A program made the translations under genes and the position numbers. Shown here piece by piece: positions 26,786 to 36,325 of a DNA stretch of 64,000 nucleotides (positions within the stretch are counted from its first letter, which is position 1; every line of letters begins with the position of its first letter). Below the pieces are notes generated by a model that did no database searches, had not been told where the DNA came from, and saw nothing but the letters and a program-made list of their open reading frames with translations. Location of the stretch: the NCBI RefSeq assembly GCF_001634365.1, contig NZ_CP014580.1, forward strand, positions 62,001 through 126,000, given 5' to 3'. Source of the DNA: Paraburkholderia phytofirmans OLGA172 (GTDB lineage Bacteria; Pseudomonadota; Gammaproteobacteria; Burkholderiales; Burkholderiaceae).

Positions 26786-27190
26786 TTGCGTTCTCCAGCT
26801 TGCACCCGGTATGCATCGGGCCGGTTAGAAAGTCCCGTGCTGCGCTTCGAATTGAACCACGCGCCGCAGCGCTGACCCTATGCACCGCAGTACGGCTCCC
26901 TTCCGGGCCACACTCACCGATTCTTCTACGGCCGCTATCGTTATCCTGCCAAACATGCGGGTCTATGCGGCATGTTGTGTGTGCAGGCAGCGTGACGATG
27001 GTCCTGACTGTCTGGCCCCCTCTGAACGTGGCCGGTATCGTCATGGTTTTGCCGAACGCCTGGCTTCTTTCCGGTCCCGTCATTTACCGGTGCGGACTGC
27101 CGCTGGACCCACCAGAAAATGAAGAGGCGGCGTCCTCCATCCATAGACCGCCATTGCACAACCAGTCTAGTCATGCAGACACGCCGGGGG

Positions 27191-27204
27191 TTGACGTAAA
27201 TCAA
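27191..27204. promoter_or_regulatory. CRP/FNR-type box (TTGAC-N4-ATCAA)
   Basis: TTGACGTAAATCAA, one base off the FNR consensus, 109 bp before the second universal stress gene. The rest of 26786-27313 has no gene I can support. Confidence 0.7.
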
Positions 27205-27313
27205 TTGAAAGTGAAGCAGGAGCTCTTATACCTGGGACATCGATTGCCTTTCGAAGGCTGTGCCTACACGGCGCTTCAGCCGGCGTTTTCCGCGATCAAC
27301 ACGGAGTCTTTCC

Positions 27314-28336
27314 ATGAACCAGCAAGTCAGCTCCAATTCACCTTTAGCCCGTTTCAGTCGGCTTCTGCTGTGCGTAGATTCAAGTATCGCGTCCATCCAT
27401 GCTGCTACCTACGCCTGTCAACTCGGCGTCACTGGCATTCAGGTCCGTGTCGTAAGCGTGCTCGAAAACCCCCGGGCGATACTCTCCGCGCACTCGGCAA
27501 CCGGGCTGAATATCGCGGCATTCTCCGACGAATTGCGGGAATCCGCGAACGTCGCGTTATCGGATGTTCGACGCATTTTTGAAGACCATGGTCTGACGGT
27601 CGAGGCCGAACTGATGGACCTCGCCAGGTACGGAGGCGATGTGTCCCATGCCCTCGCATCGGAGGCGCAGAGATGGAATGCAGATCTGGTCGTCCTTGGG
27701 ACGAGACAACATCATGGCCTGTTGCGATGGGTTGAGGGCGCCGTCTCAGGACCCGTGAGCAAGCTGGTTAAATGCCCCGTGCTCGTCGTCCCGGAGAGCT
27801 ACGAGCCGCAACTCCAGCACGGACCGACGAAGATTCTCTTCGCTATCGACGGAAGCCCGGCGTCTCATCAGGCTTTGCTGACAGGCATGACGCTCGCCGC
27901 GAAAGGGGCGCATCTAAGGGCGCTGTTTGTCGTAGATCGGACCATCAGCTTCACCGATCTGGTTCCAATGGACGTGCGGGAGGCGGCACTGGTCGACGAG
28001 GGGAAACGGGCCCTCGCCACGGTGGCTGAGGTATTTACATCACTTGCCCCCGATATTTCCACCGACTCCGGTTTTCTGCATACGAAGCGGAGCGGCGATG
28101 ATGTCGCACACACCATAGTTCGCGAGGCTATTCGCTGGCCCGCAGACCTGCTCGTCATGGGCACGCATGGGCGGCGTGGCGTTGCAGGCTGGGTACTCGG
28201 CAGCGTCTCCAACCGCGTCGCGCGTATCACTGCAACGCCGCTGCTGCTCGTTCGAGCTGCAGCCGATCACGCAGAGAACGATGGCGAGAAAGATACTTCG
28301 ACACTAGAAATCAGATCCTTGTGGAACCAGTCTTAG
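27314..28336 (+). CDS. Tandem-domain universal stress protein 2
   Basis: A 340-residue two-domain UspA protein. Domain 1 carries FSRLLLCVDSSIAS and GTRQHHGLLRWVEGA; domain 2 carries TKILFAIDGSPAS and the intact ATP loop GTHGRRGVAGWVLGSV. ATG 27314 is preceded by GGAG at seven bases. A CRP/FNR-type box sits 109 bp upstream. Paralogous to the proteins at 21.7 and 28.5 kb. Confidence 0.88.
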   Translation: MNQQVSSNSPLARFSRLLLCVDSSIASIHAATYACQLGVTGIQVRVVSVLENPRAILSAHSATGLNIAAFSDELRESANVALSDVRRIFEDHGLTVEAELMDLARYGGDVSHALASEAQRWNADLVVLGTRQHHGLLRWVEGAVSGPVSKLVKCPVLVVPESYEPQLQHGPTKILFAIDGSPASHQALLTGMTLAAKGAHLRALFVVDRTISFTDLVPMDVREAALVDEGKRALATVAEVFTSLAPDISTDSGFLHTKRSGDDVAHTIVREAIRWPADLLVMGTHGRRGVAGWVLGSVSNRVARITATPLLLVRAAADHAENDGEKDTSTLEIRSLWNQS

Positions 28337-28451
28337 ACTGGCGGCGCACACTTGAGTATTCCGATTTTGTGTTCGCCCAATATCGTACGCACGTCTAGTT
28401 GCCAAACACCACCAACGCATGTGAGATCGCGCTTTGCACGGAGAACCAACC

Positions 28452-29345
28452 ATGACTGCATCGAGTGCCAGTAATCGCCTTAAATCAGGATTCGAGCGGA
28501 TCATGATTGCTGTCGACTCGTCACCTATGTCTGCACGCGTGGCGAAGTACGCATGCGGGCTCGTGAGCCCAGGCACTGAGGTGCGTATAGTAAGCGTCGC
28601 CGAAAACCCGCGTGCGCTCGTGCCGCTTGGATTGTTGGCGGATGCTGTATTCGAGACCATACAGGAGGAACTTGTACGGGATGCCAGCGATGCGGTTAAG
28701 CAGGCAAACGAAGTTTTCGCTGATGCGAACATCGACGTCGACGCCCGCGTGGTGGAACTTTCGAGGCTAGGTGGCTATGCGGGAAATGCGCTGATCGATG
28801 CTGCAAGTGAGTGGCACGCCGACCTGCTCGTGGTCGGTGCCCGTCAACATCACGGCATGTTGCGCTGGTTCGAAGGAACGGTGTCCGAATTCGTCACAAA
28901 CCAGACTCCGTGCTCAATTCTCATCGTGCCCGCCAGCTATGTGGCCGCGATACATGCCTATCCGCGGCGAATCCTGTTCGCGCTCGACGGCAGCGAGGCT
29001 TCATTCGATGCCCTGCGGTCTGGCCTGCATCTGGCAAGACCCGATTCGTCCATACGAGCTGTCTACGTCGTCGATCGCGCTGTTCGATTTCTCGAGGATA
29101 CGTTCATCGAAGAGGGGGATAAGGTGCTCGCCGCGGCGGCCGAGGTTTTTGCCAATCAGATTAACCCCGTAGAACTGGGGCTGGTCAAAACAGACCCTGC
29201 AAGCGATGACATACCCCACACGATTGTTCGCGAGGCTGAGCGATGGCACGCGGACCTCGTAATCGTCGCAGGCCGAACGGCCCGCATTACTCAAACTCCG
29301 CTGTTGATGGTTCGCCCCCGGCTGAATTCTTCATCGTTATCCTGA
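28452..29345 (+). CDS. Universal stress protein 3, second domain lacking the ATP loop
   Basis: This 297-residue UspA-type protein has a normal domain 1 (FERIMIAVDSSPMS, GARQHHGMLRWFEGT). In domain 2 the sequence passes from HADLVI straight to VAGRTARITQTPLL. The two paralogues have 16 residues there (MGTHGRRGVARWLLGS in protein 1), the complete ATP-binding loop. Another short gap follows VVDRAVRF. The frame is intact, so this is a clean deletion rather than decay. No box was found directly upstream; read-through from the second gene is possible. Confidence 0.85.
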   Translation: MTASSASNRLKSGFERIMIAVDSSPMSARVAKYACGLVSPGTEVRIVSVAENPRALVPLGLLADAVFETIQEELVRDASDAVKQANEVFADANIDVDARVVELSRLGGYAGNALIDAASEWHADLLVVGARQHHGMLRWFEGTVSEFVTNQTPCSILIVPASYVAAIHAYPRRILFALDGSEASFDALRSGLHLARPDSSIRAVYVVDRAVRFLEDTFIEEGDKVLAAAAEVFANQINPVELGLVKTDPASDDIPHTIVREAERWHADLVIVAGRTARITQTPLLMVRPRLNSSSLS

Positions 29346-29419
29346 CACATGCAGAAAATGATCCTCTCCTGAATTCTATGCGTTCACCTGGGTGATGCAC
29401 GACCGCGCGGTTGCGTTAG

Positions 29420-30073
29420 TCAGGTACGGGCATTCTCACCCGGTCTGTGGCGCCTGAAACGGAGCATGTGCTCGTTGAGTGCAACGCTCCAGTCGACTCG
29501 CATCAGGGCAAAGACGAGGCACAGCAATGCCAGTTGGGTAAGAACGAAGTAGGCTCCCAGATACCCGCCCTCGAGATCGAATTCAGGGTCCATATACGAG
29601 TGCGCGACCTGCGCAAAATGTGTCCAGGCTGCATAGCTCGCGAGGCGTCCTAAGAAGAATGGCACGCCGATCAGCCACAGTCTCAGCCGGGTTAGCCCAT
29701 ATGCGATGAAAAGATAGTTCGATGGAAAGGGACTGAATGCATACAGCAGCAGCGCGCCGGCAGTCACCACCTTCCTCTTTTCCAGCCAGGCCTTCACAAC
29801 GTCGATGTTTTGCCGGTCCGCTTCGCGCATCAGATGGCCGCGTACGAGCCATGTGGAGCATCGCGCAAGAATCAGACGCCCCGATGTGGCGGCACAGGCA
29901 GCAACTACGGCCAGCAGGAAGGGGTTCTGGTCGGGCTGATTGAAGCCTATCCACGACATTGCCATCCACGTCGGAGGGGCGAAGGCCGGAATGACGTTGA
30001 GCAGCAAAATGGCTGCGAAGAGTCCCGCCATCATGATCACAGGAACATTCTCCAGGTTTTTTTGTATCCGCAC
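29420..30073 (-). CDS. VTT/DedA-like integral membrane protein
   Basis: This 217-residue protein has about five hydrophobic segments (VPVIMMAGLFAAILLLNVIP, FLLAVVAACAATSGRLILA, VVTAGALLLYAFSPFPSNYL, WLIGVPFFLGRLASYAAW, YFVLTQLALLCLVFALM). The FSPFPSNYLFIAYG motif recalls VTT-domain proteins. It starts two bases after the ATPase stop, so the genes are coupled. Its C-terminal part is duplicated in a relic at 25.9 kb. Substrate unknown. Confidence 0.75.
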   Translation of the reverse strand: MRIQKNLENVPVIMMAGLFAAILLLNVIPAFAPPTWMAMSWIGFNQPDQNPFLLAVVAACAATSGRLILARCSTWLVRGHLMREADRQNIDVVKAWLEKRKVVTAGALLLYAFSPFPSNYLFIAYGLTRLRLWLIGVPFFLGRLASYAAWTHFAQVAHSYMDPEFDLEGGYLGAYFVLTQLALLCLVFALMRVDWSVALNEHMLRFRRHRPGENART

Positions 30074-30075
30074 CG

Positions 30076-32598
30076 TCAGACGCTCAGCAACGCGACCAGT
30101 CCAAACAGCCGCGCCAGTGCAGGAACGGTCATGAGAAGCAGTAACCCCGCGCCGGCGGCACTTAGTACCACCCAGAGGTAGCGATTCTGCTGACGTGCGC
30201 GCGCATGGGTCCCCGACTGCGGAAGTAATCGGATCACAAAGATCAAGGCCACATTACACGCCACGAGCGCCATGAATGACAATGTGCGGGCGAAGGTAAG
30301 GTCGTAGCCGTGGCTCAGCAAGCCGGCATACAGACCGAGCACCAGCATGGCGGCCACCGCGCCTGCCGCCGCCCCTTGAGCCAGTGCGCGATTCGATAGC
30401 AGCCGCGCGCCGGCGCCGCGCGGTGGCAAACGCATCAGGTTCTCGCGTTCAGGCTCGTTCTCGAACACGACCGAGCACACTGGATCGATAACCAGTTGCA
30501 GAAAAACGATATGGACCGGCGCAAGCATCGGCGGCCAGCCAACAAGAACCGGAATCATGGTGGCGGCTATCATCGGAATGTGAACGGCAACCGTGTAGCT
30601 GATCGCTTGCACGAGATTGGCGTAGATACGCCTTCCCAGCCGGATCGCTGACACGATTGGCGCGAAGTCGTCACGCAACAGGACCAGCGAGGCTACCTCG
30701 CGCGCAACTTCGGCGCCGCGCAGCCCCATTGCAATGCCGATGTGCGCCGCCTTTAGCGCAGGCGCGTCGTTCACACCGTCACCGGTCATCGCGACCACCT
30801 GGCCGCTTTCCCTGAGCGCGTTGACGAGCCGTAGCTTCTGCTCCGGTTTGACGCGGGCGAACGCGTCAACGTGCTTTATGACATCGCGAAGCTGTGCGTC
30901 GTCCATCGCTGCCACTTCCTGGCCGGTCACGACCCGTGCGCCGTCGATGCCGACTTCAGTCGCAATAGCCCGCGCCGTTGACGGATAGTCGCCGGTGATC
31001 ATCACCACGCGGATGCCGGCTGCCTGGCATTCTGCGATAGCGGTCGCGACCTCCGGCCGGACCGGGTCCAGCAGACCGACCAGCCCCACGAAGGAGAACT
31101 CGAAGTCGTGCTGCTTTTCAGGCCACTCGGGATGTGAGTACCGTGCCTTGGCCACCCCAAGTACCCGCAGCCCGCCCGACGCCATCTGCTCGGCCTGATC
31201 AAGGACAGTCTGCGTGTCCCGCTCGCCCAGGTGACACAAAGCACAGACCGCCTCTGGCGCGCCCTTGCAGGCCACTGCGTGATGATCGAGTTCTGGCGCG
31301 TGCCATACGTGGGACATGGCCGGCAACTCCGATGTTAGCGCGTACTCATGGGCCAGCGACCAGTGCTTGTGGAGACGTCCGGTGCCGACGAGCCCAACCC
31401 GGCCTGTTTCGTGAAACGCACGCTCCATTGGATCGACCGGCTCGATTTCGCTGGCGAGTACCAGATATTCGATGAGTTCGTGATACGCCTCGTCAATGCG
31501 CTGAGTGGCCTGATCGATGACTTGCCGCTTTCCTTGCGCGAACAGCACGCGCACCGACATGCGGTTTTGCGTCAATGTGCCCGTCTTGTCGACACACAGT
31601 ACTGAGGTCTGGCCAAGGGTTTCGATGGCACTCATGCGGCGCGTCAGCACGCCTTCGTTGGCGATGCGGCGAGCCCCTAGCGCCATGAATACGGTCAATA
31701 TCACCGGAATCTCTTCGGGAAGAATCCCCATGGCCAGCGTGATCCCGGCGAGCACGCCCGGAAGCCATTCCCCGGAGCGCCAACGATAGGCCAAGACCAG
31801 CAGCACACACAGTGCGATTGCAGCCAGCGCAAAGCAATTGACGAATGTTCTCGTCTCCATTTGCAATGGCGAGCGGGCTTCCGTGATGGCGGTCAACGAC
31901 TTTCCAATGCGACCGAGCGTGGTATTCGACCCCGTCGCCGTCACGACCATCTGCCCCTGGCCCTGCACCACCATTGATCCGAAGAAAAGCTGCCCGCCGG
32001 ACTCTTCCTCCTGATTTGCATTGGGTCGCGCCACGGACTTGCTTACCGAAATGGACTCGCCTGTCAGTAGCGACTCGTCTACGCTCAGTTCGTGAGCTTC
32101 CGTCACGGAGCCGTCAGCGGGCACGCGTGCGCCTTCGTCGACGAAAACCACGTCACCGGGCACCAGTTCGGCAGCGGAAACGAGTTGCCGTTGCCCGTCC
32201 CGGAGGACCTGCGCGCGGGGCGCGGACAGCTCGCGAAGAGAGTCGAGAACCCGCGCGGTGCGGTGACTCTGAAACACCGTGAGAAAGACGATCCCCATCA
32301 CGAACGCGAGGAGCGTCAGCGCCTCCGAAACGTCCCCGAGGACGAAGTAAATACCGCTCGCAGCGAGCAACAGAAGGAACATGGGCTCACGGAGTACCTC
32401 CCCGAGCGTTTGCCACCAGGTGCGCCGTGCCGTTGAGTCCACAACGTTGCGACCGAATCGGACACGCTGCTCCTCCACCTGCGCGCTCGACAACCCGCGC
32501 TTCATGCCGGCATGCCCGGCCGGCGGCGCCAATTCGACGTGGCCAGAGACTACGTCCGGTCCGGGCTCAACGGGATTTGTCTGCATTCTGGTGCCCAT
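30076..32598 (-). CDS. P-type cation-transporting ATPase (P2-like)
   Basis: This 840-residue pump has an N-terminal cation-ATPase domain (GLSSAQVEEQRVRFGRN) and the actuator motif LLTGES. The ion-site helix reads GILPEEIPVILT. The phosphorylation motif DKTGTLTQNRMS is near residue 340, followed by GDGVNDAPALK and a C-terminal helix with IDPVCSVVFENEPE. The PEEIP motif and overall order fit Ca2+/cation P2 ATPases; the ion is not certain. It lies in a minus-strand unit with a secreted protein upstream and a VTT-like protein downstream. Confidence 0.88.
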   Translation of the reverse strand: MGTRMQTNPVEPGPDVVSGHVELAPPAGHAGMKRGLSSAQVEEQRVRFGRNVVDSTARRTWWQTLGEVLREPMFLLLLAASGIYFVLGDVSEALTLLAFVMGIVFLTVFQSHRTARVLDSLRELSAPRAQVLRDGQRQLVSAAELVPGDVVFVDEGARVPADGSVTEAHELSVDESLLTGESISVSKSVARPNANQEEESGGQLFFGSMVVQGQGQMVVTATGSNTTLGRIGKSLTAITEARSPLQMETRTFVNCFALAAIALCVLLVLAYRWRSGEWLPGVLAGITLAMGILPEEIPVILTVFMALGARRIANEGVLTRRMSAIETLGQTSVLCVDKTGTLTQNRMSVRVLFAQGKRQVIDQATQRIDEAYHELIEYLVLASEIEPVDPMERAFHETGRVGLVGTGRLHKHWSLAHEYALTSELPAMSHVWHAPELDHHAVACKGAPEAVCALCHLGERDTQTVLDQAEQMASGGLRVLGVAKARYSHPEWPEKQHDFEFSFVGLVGLLDPVRPEVATAIAECQAAGIRVVMITGDYPSTARAIATEVGIDGARVVTGQEVAAMDDAQLRDVIKHVDAFARVKPEQKLRLVNALRESGQVVAMTGDGVNDAPALKAAHIGIAMGLRGAEVAREVASLVLLRDDFAPIVSAIRLGRRIYANLVQAISYTVAVHIPMIAATMIPVLVGWPPMLAPVHIVFLQLVIDPVCSVVFENEPERENLMRLPPRGAGARLLSNRALAQGAAAGAVAAMLVLGLYAGLLSHGYDLTFARTLSFMALVACNVALIFVIRLLPQSGTHARARQQNRYLWVVLSAAGAGLLLLMTVPALARLFGLVALLSV

Positions 32599-32630
32599 TA
32601 GGACGCGGATTGAGTAACGAAACAGGCCGC

Positions 32631-33104
32631 TCAGGGACGAGCCGTATCCGGACAGCTTTTACAGACGCGCATGACTCCGTGACGATCCGGATCTTCCCAG
32701 TAGAAACGCAAATCAGCGCCGCCGTGTGCGGGCACCTGGATCTTTCTGGTTTCCGTGATGTGACGCGTTTGCGCTCCGATCTGGTAGCGCCCTGCCGGTA
32801 GCCGGACAAACAGGAACGGGCCCTCTGTCCGAACGGACAGGACGGATCGTCCGGCTCCCGACGTTATCGTCACATCGATGTCGGACAGATAACTCCCTGT
32901 CTTCGACGCAAACGTCATGCGAAGGTTGTAGCCTGGAGCTGCGGCGCGAAATGCCTGAACTTCGTCTTCGCCCACACCGCCGGTTATGTAGGAGATGCCG
33001 TTTTGCGAAGCAGGTTGCGGTAACGATTGCGCGAGCGCAGCACCGTTTGCACAGACGCAGACAAGGAAAGGTAGAAACAACGAAAGACGGGCGTTCCTGA
33101 ACAT
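32631..33104 (-). CDS. Secreted carboxypeptidase-regulatory-like protein
   Basis: This 157-residue protein has a signal peptide ending ALA (LFLPFLVCVCANGAALA). The mature beta-rich domain (YNLRMTFASKTGSYLSDIDVTI, GPFLFVRLPAGRYQIGAQT) resembles carboxypeptidase regulatory-like/transthyretin folds. It is first of the ATPase transcription unit and lies 153 bp from a CRP/FNR-type dyad. Likely periplasmic; partner unknown. Confidence 0.7.
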   Translation of the reverse strand: MFRNARLSLFLPFLVCVCANGAALAQSLPQPASQNGISYITGGVGEDEVQAFRAAAPGYNLRMTFASKTGSYLSDIDVTITSGAGRSVLSVRTEGPFLFVRLPAGRYQIGAQTRHITETRKIQVPAHGGADLRFYWEDPDRHGVMRVCKSCPDTARP

Positions 33105-33257
33105 GGCAATCCTCGATATGCGAACTTTCTGGCGACGCAGGCGACCGAAGTCGTGATTTGTTCTCGCCTGGACAAGGAATGGTCAATCCGCTGCCGGCAG
33201 GTGCCCTGTACGGACAACGTATCCATTTCAGAATGACGCCGGGTGAACACGTAGGCG

Positions 33258-33271
33258 TTGACCTACGTCAA
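33258..33271. promoter_or_regulatory. CRP/FNR-type dyad (TTGAC-N4-GTCAA)
   Basis: TTGACCTACGTCAA is a perfect dyad between divergent units: 153 bp from the secreted-protein/ATPase operon and 97 bp from creA. It could serve both. Confidence 0.65.
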
Positions 33272-33368
33272 GTAGATGACTTCCGGCTGAAATAGCCTGA
33301 AGTCACGTATCCGTCGCTGCGGCGTTGCGCGACCGAAGATCGGCATATCGAATACCCGGAGGTGGATC

Positions 33369-33845
33369 ATGATCAAGCTGGTTCCAGGGCGGGCGAGCAT
33401 CCTGGGCGCGCTGCTGATACTTTTGTCTTCCGCTCTAGTAGCAAAAGAGCTGGCGACGATCGAAACCCATACTCAGCGATATGGTTCTCACATCGCCATT
33501 TCGGCTTACGACGATCCCCTCGTGAAAGGCGTGACCTGCTATGTCTCAGAGTCGCATTCCGAGGGCGCACTGGGAAGTGGACGAATCTCCCGCGGGACGG
33601 ATCTGACGGCATCCTGCCATCAGACAGGCAACATCCGCATTGCCGAAACCGTTCCCAGGCAAGCGCAGGTATTCACGGCCGAGTCAGATCCAACTTTCGA
33701 CTCGCTCCACATAATCCGGGTGCTGGACACTGAACGTCACTCGCTTGTCTACTTCACGTACAACGAAGACGAGGTTGCGGGTGACTTGCCGGGTCGCATC
33801 AATGTGATACGGTTGCCAGCAGGTCCCAGGATGCCCGCCAGATAG
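33369..33845 (+). CDS. creA: CreA-family periplasmic protein
   Basis: A 158-residue protein with a hydrophobic signal (ASILGALLILLSSALVA). The mature part shows the CreA pattern: DDPLVKGVTCYVSESHSEG, DLTASCHQTGNI, FDSLHIIRVLDTERHSLVYFTYNED. Function of CreA is undefined despite its wide distribution. A CRP/FNR dyad lies 97 bp upstream. Confidence 0.82.
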   Translation: MIKLVPGRASILGALLILLSSALVAKELATIETHTQRYGSHIAISAYDDPLVKGVTCYVSESHSEGALGSGRISRGTDLTASCHQTGNIRIAETVPRQAQVFTAESDPTFDSLHIIRVLDTERHSLVYFTYNEDEVAGDLPGRINVIRLPAGPRMPAR

Positions 33846-33881
33846 GTAAGTGCTCGCGCCGACTTCGCCGGAACGCTGAAA

Positions 33882-34373
33882 TCAGAACTGCTGATCAACG
33901 TCGAAACTGACCTTCACGGGTTTTGACTCATTTTTCTGCGTGACAGCGAGGCTTACGTGATACACGCCTCGCCAGCCCATGTCGAAAAAGTTTCCATAGG
34001 TGACCGTGTCGCCGATCACCAATGGCCGGAGCTGCTTTGTGACGGGGCGTGAATGGGCGTTGCCTTTTGGCCCCTTGGGCCCCTTGACCGTAGCGAGCAC
34101 GGTCGCATCCTTGATGCGTTCGTCGGTGCTGCTACGGAAAAGTGCAACCACCAGGTGATAACTGGACAGTCCTGGCTTGGCGTCCGCGCCTTTTTGGGAG
34201 GCATCGGTGCCTCGCTCGACCATTTGAGCTTTCGTGGCAGGCATCACGCCGTAGTGGACCTTCAAGCCACTTTCCGTGACGCTTTGCGTCGGCTCATCCG
34301 CATATGCCGCAGCAGTTGTTGCAGCGAACAGGCTGATCAGGCTCGCCATAATCAATGTAACGCATCGATGCAT
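33882..34373 (-). CDS. Secreted beta-domain protein, possibly YtkA-like
   Basis: A 163-residue protein with signal peptide (CVTLIMASLISLFAATTAAAYA). ATG 34373 is supported by GGAGG six bases upstream, so the longer frame to 34490 is rejected. The mature domain (SSYHLVVALFRSSTDERIKDATVLATV, GDTVTYGNFFDMGWRGVYHVSLAVTQ) resembles immunoglobulin-like periplasmic domains of YtkA/FixH type. A TTGAT-N4-GTCAA box lies about 200 bp upstream. Function unknown. Confidence 0.7.
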   Translation of the reverse strand: MHRCVTLIMASLISLFAATTAAAYADEPTQSVTESGLKVHYGVMPATKAQMVERGTDASQKGADAKPGLSSYHLVVALFRSSTDERIKDATVLATVKGPKGPKGNAHSRPVTKQLRPLVIGDTVTYGNFFDMGWRGVYHVSLAVTQKNESKPVKVSFDVDQQF

Positions 34374-34574
34374 TGCACACCTCCACATTTGTCGTGCCTG
34401 ATTGCCGCCGACCGGGATCAACCTCCCCAGACAGGATGTCTCGCTCAGCGAACCCGGCTTAGGTCTTCCGTCGATCGCAAGAAACTTCACTTGCGACTGA
34501 CCGGCTCTGTCCGCACGCGAAGGTCGTTGCTCGCCGGTATTCCTGCATGGTCTTCCCCGCTTGCGTGCGCGCCC

Positions 34575-34588
34575 TTGATTAAGGTCAA
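34575..34588. promoter_or_regulatory. CRP/FNR-type box (TTGAT-N4-GTCAA)
   Basis: TTGATTAAGGTCAA, 201 bp from the start of the minus-strand secreted protein. One of two boxes in the otherwise non-coding 34374-34867. Confidence 0.6.
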
Positions 34589-34707
34589 CCCTTCGCTGTG
34601 CGCGTCGCCACAGATCCGATCACGCAAATTCACACCGGAGAGATAACGGCGAGTGCAGATCTGGAGGGCCGGAAACGGCCCTCCATTTGGAAGGGCCGCC
34701 GAACAGG

Positions 34708-34721
34708 TTGATATAGATCAA
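34708..34721. promoter_or_regulatory. CRP/FNR-type box (TTGAT-N4-ATCAA)
   Basis: TTGATATAGATCAA, a perfect FNR/Anr consensus, 146 bp before the membrane-protein/ppk2 unit. Confidence 0.75.
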
Positions 34722-34867
34722 TCCCCTGGCCCGCGGTCACGACTACCGTAATGATCAGTTGCTGCGGGTCCGGACGGCATCGCCGTCGACGGATCCGCCG
34801 CCCCCGCCAGACCTGGCATGCGAAATGCCAGTGCGAAATTGGCTCGTGCCGCGCGGACGTAACTGCC

Positions 34868-35293
34868 ATGAACTCCACTTCGCTCGGCGTACGGGGACGC
34901 GCCCCATGGGTAAAGGCGGGGACCGCGTATGCTCTCATAGTCTTTGTGATCGGATTCGCTCTCGGTGCAGTACGCGTGCTGGTGCTGGTGCCGCATCTCG
35001 GCGCAACTGCCTCCGTGGTACTGGAAACGCCAATCATGCTTGCGGCCAGTTGGAAGGTTGCGCAATGGAGTGTGCAGCGGTTCAATCTGCAACCCGATAG
35101 GCGCAGTTGTCTCCTGATGGGGATCGTGGCCTTCATCGTTCTGATGGTCGCAGAACTTGGGGTCGCCGTGTTCGCGTTCGATGAATCTCCTGCACAGTAT
35201 GTTTCGGGTATCGGGTCGATCGCTGGCGGGATCGGCTTTGCGGCACAGATCTGCTTTGCCGGATTCCCCTGGCTACAAGCCTACCGACATTGA
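34868..35293 (+). CDS. Small four-helix membrane protein
   Basis: 141 residues with four predicted transmembrane helices (AGTAYALIVFVIGFALGAVRV, ASVVLETPIMLAASW, LLMGIVAFIVLMVAELGVAVF, IGSIAGGIGFAAQICFAGFP). Start ATG 34868 chosen by homology-like hydrophobic pattern; the Shine-Dalgarno is weak. It lies 18 bp before ppk2 and likely shares its transcript. Function unknown. Confidence 0.65.
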   Translation: MNSTSLGVRGRAPWVKAGTAYALIVFVIGFALGAVRVLVLVPHLGATASVVLETPIMLAASWKVAQWSVQRFNLQPDRRSCLLMGIVAFIVLMVAELGVAVFAFDESPAQYVSGIGSIAGGIGFAAQICFAGFPWLQAYRH

Positions 35294-35311
35294 GCGGTAA
35301 CGAGGATCAAC

Positions 35312-36181
35312 ATGGAAATCAATTCGCGAGATTTTCGTGTCGCGGAAGGTGGAAGGGTCAAGCTCGACAAGTGGCCGACGAATGTGGAGCCCGTGTACAG
35401 GTCACGGGAACACTACCAGCAATTGCTCGGTGAGCACGTCGCCCGCCTGATCTCTCTGCAGCAGTTGCTCTATGCCTTCAACCGCTATGCTGTTCTGCTT
35501 ATCTTCCAGGCAATGGATGCGGCCGGTAAGGATGGCGCCATCAAGCATGTCATGTCCGGCGTGAACCCACAGGGTTGTCAGGTGTTCAGCTTCAGGCATC
35601 CCAGCCCCATTGAGCTGCAGCACGACTTTCTTTGGCGCACCACACGCGATCTGCCCGAGCGTGGACGGATCGGCATCTTCAACCGGTCCTATTACGAAGA
35701 AGTGCTGATTGCTCGCGTTCATCCCGAGATTCTCCATAACGAAGGCCTGCCGGATGCACTGCTCGACGAAAAGACAGTGTGGCATGACCGCTATCGTTCG
35801 ATCGTGGACCTGGAGTTACACCTTACCGGGAACGGCACTCGGATCGTCAAGTTCTACCTTCACATCTCGAAGGAAGAGCAGCGCAAACGCTTCCTGCAAC
35901 GCATAGACGACCCTGAGAAGAACTGGAAATTCAGTGTTGCCGATGTCGAGGAACGGCAGTACTGGAACCAGTACATGAAGGCCTATGAGGAATGCTTCAA
36001 TGCAACTAGTACCCAGCATGCTCCCTGGTACATCGTGCCGGCCGACGACAAGGAGAACGCGAGGCTGATCGTGTCGAGGATCGTACTCGAGACGCTTGAC
36101 GAACTTGAAATGACCTATCCGAAGGCAAACGCGGAACGCAGAAAGGAATTGCAGTCAATTCGTGCTCAGCTCGAGAAATGA
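35312..36181 (+). CDS. ppk2: Polyphosphate kinase 2 family protein
   Basis: This 289-residue single-domain PPK2 has a Walker A-like loop [10 protein letters not shown] (G72-G75), the Walker B/Arg motif [10 protein letters not shown] near 123-132, and a lid region ([21 protein letters not shown]). PPK2 enzymes use polyphosphate to phosphorylate nucleoside mono- or diphosphates; the length fits the short class I/III types. In an oxygen-limited block it would regenerate ATP or GTP from polyphosphate. A strong CRP/FNR-type box lies upstream of its transcription unit. Confidence 0.9.
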   Translation: MEINSRDFRVAEGGRVKLDKWPTNVEPVYRSREHYQQLLGEHVARLISLQQLLYAFNRYAVLLIFQAMDAAGKDGAIKHVMSGVNPQGCQVFSFRHPSPIELQHDFLWRTTRDLPERGRIGIFNRSYYEEVLIARVHPEILHNEGLPDALLDEKTVWHDRYRSIVDLELHLTGNGTRIVKFYLHISKEEQRKRFLQRIDDPEKNWKFSVADVEERQYWNQYMKAYEECFNATSTQHAPWYIVPADDKENARLIVSRIVLETLDELEMTYPKANAERRKELQSIRAQLEK

Positions 36182-36325
36182 GGAATGGGAATTGAGCGAC
36201 GTCAGGACTACAAGCGGGGCCCGCTCCGGGAGTGCGGTAAGTGATTGCCCATCCACCCACCTGGAAGTGTGTCATGCTCAACCCTCCCGACTTTAATCGA
36301 CGCTCGATGACCTTGCGGTGTCGCC

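Noticed and set aside
26763..27083. Minus-strand 106-codon frame between the hypothetical gene and universal stress protein 2
   Set aside because: No ribosome site, no recognisable sequence, and it overlaps the upstream end of another gene; treated as non-coding.
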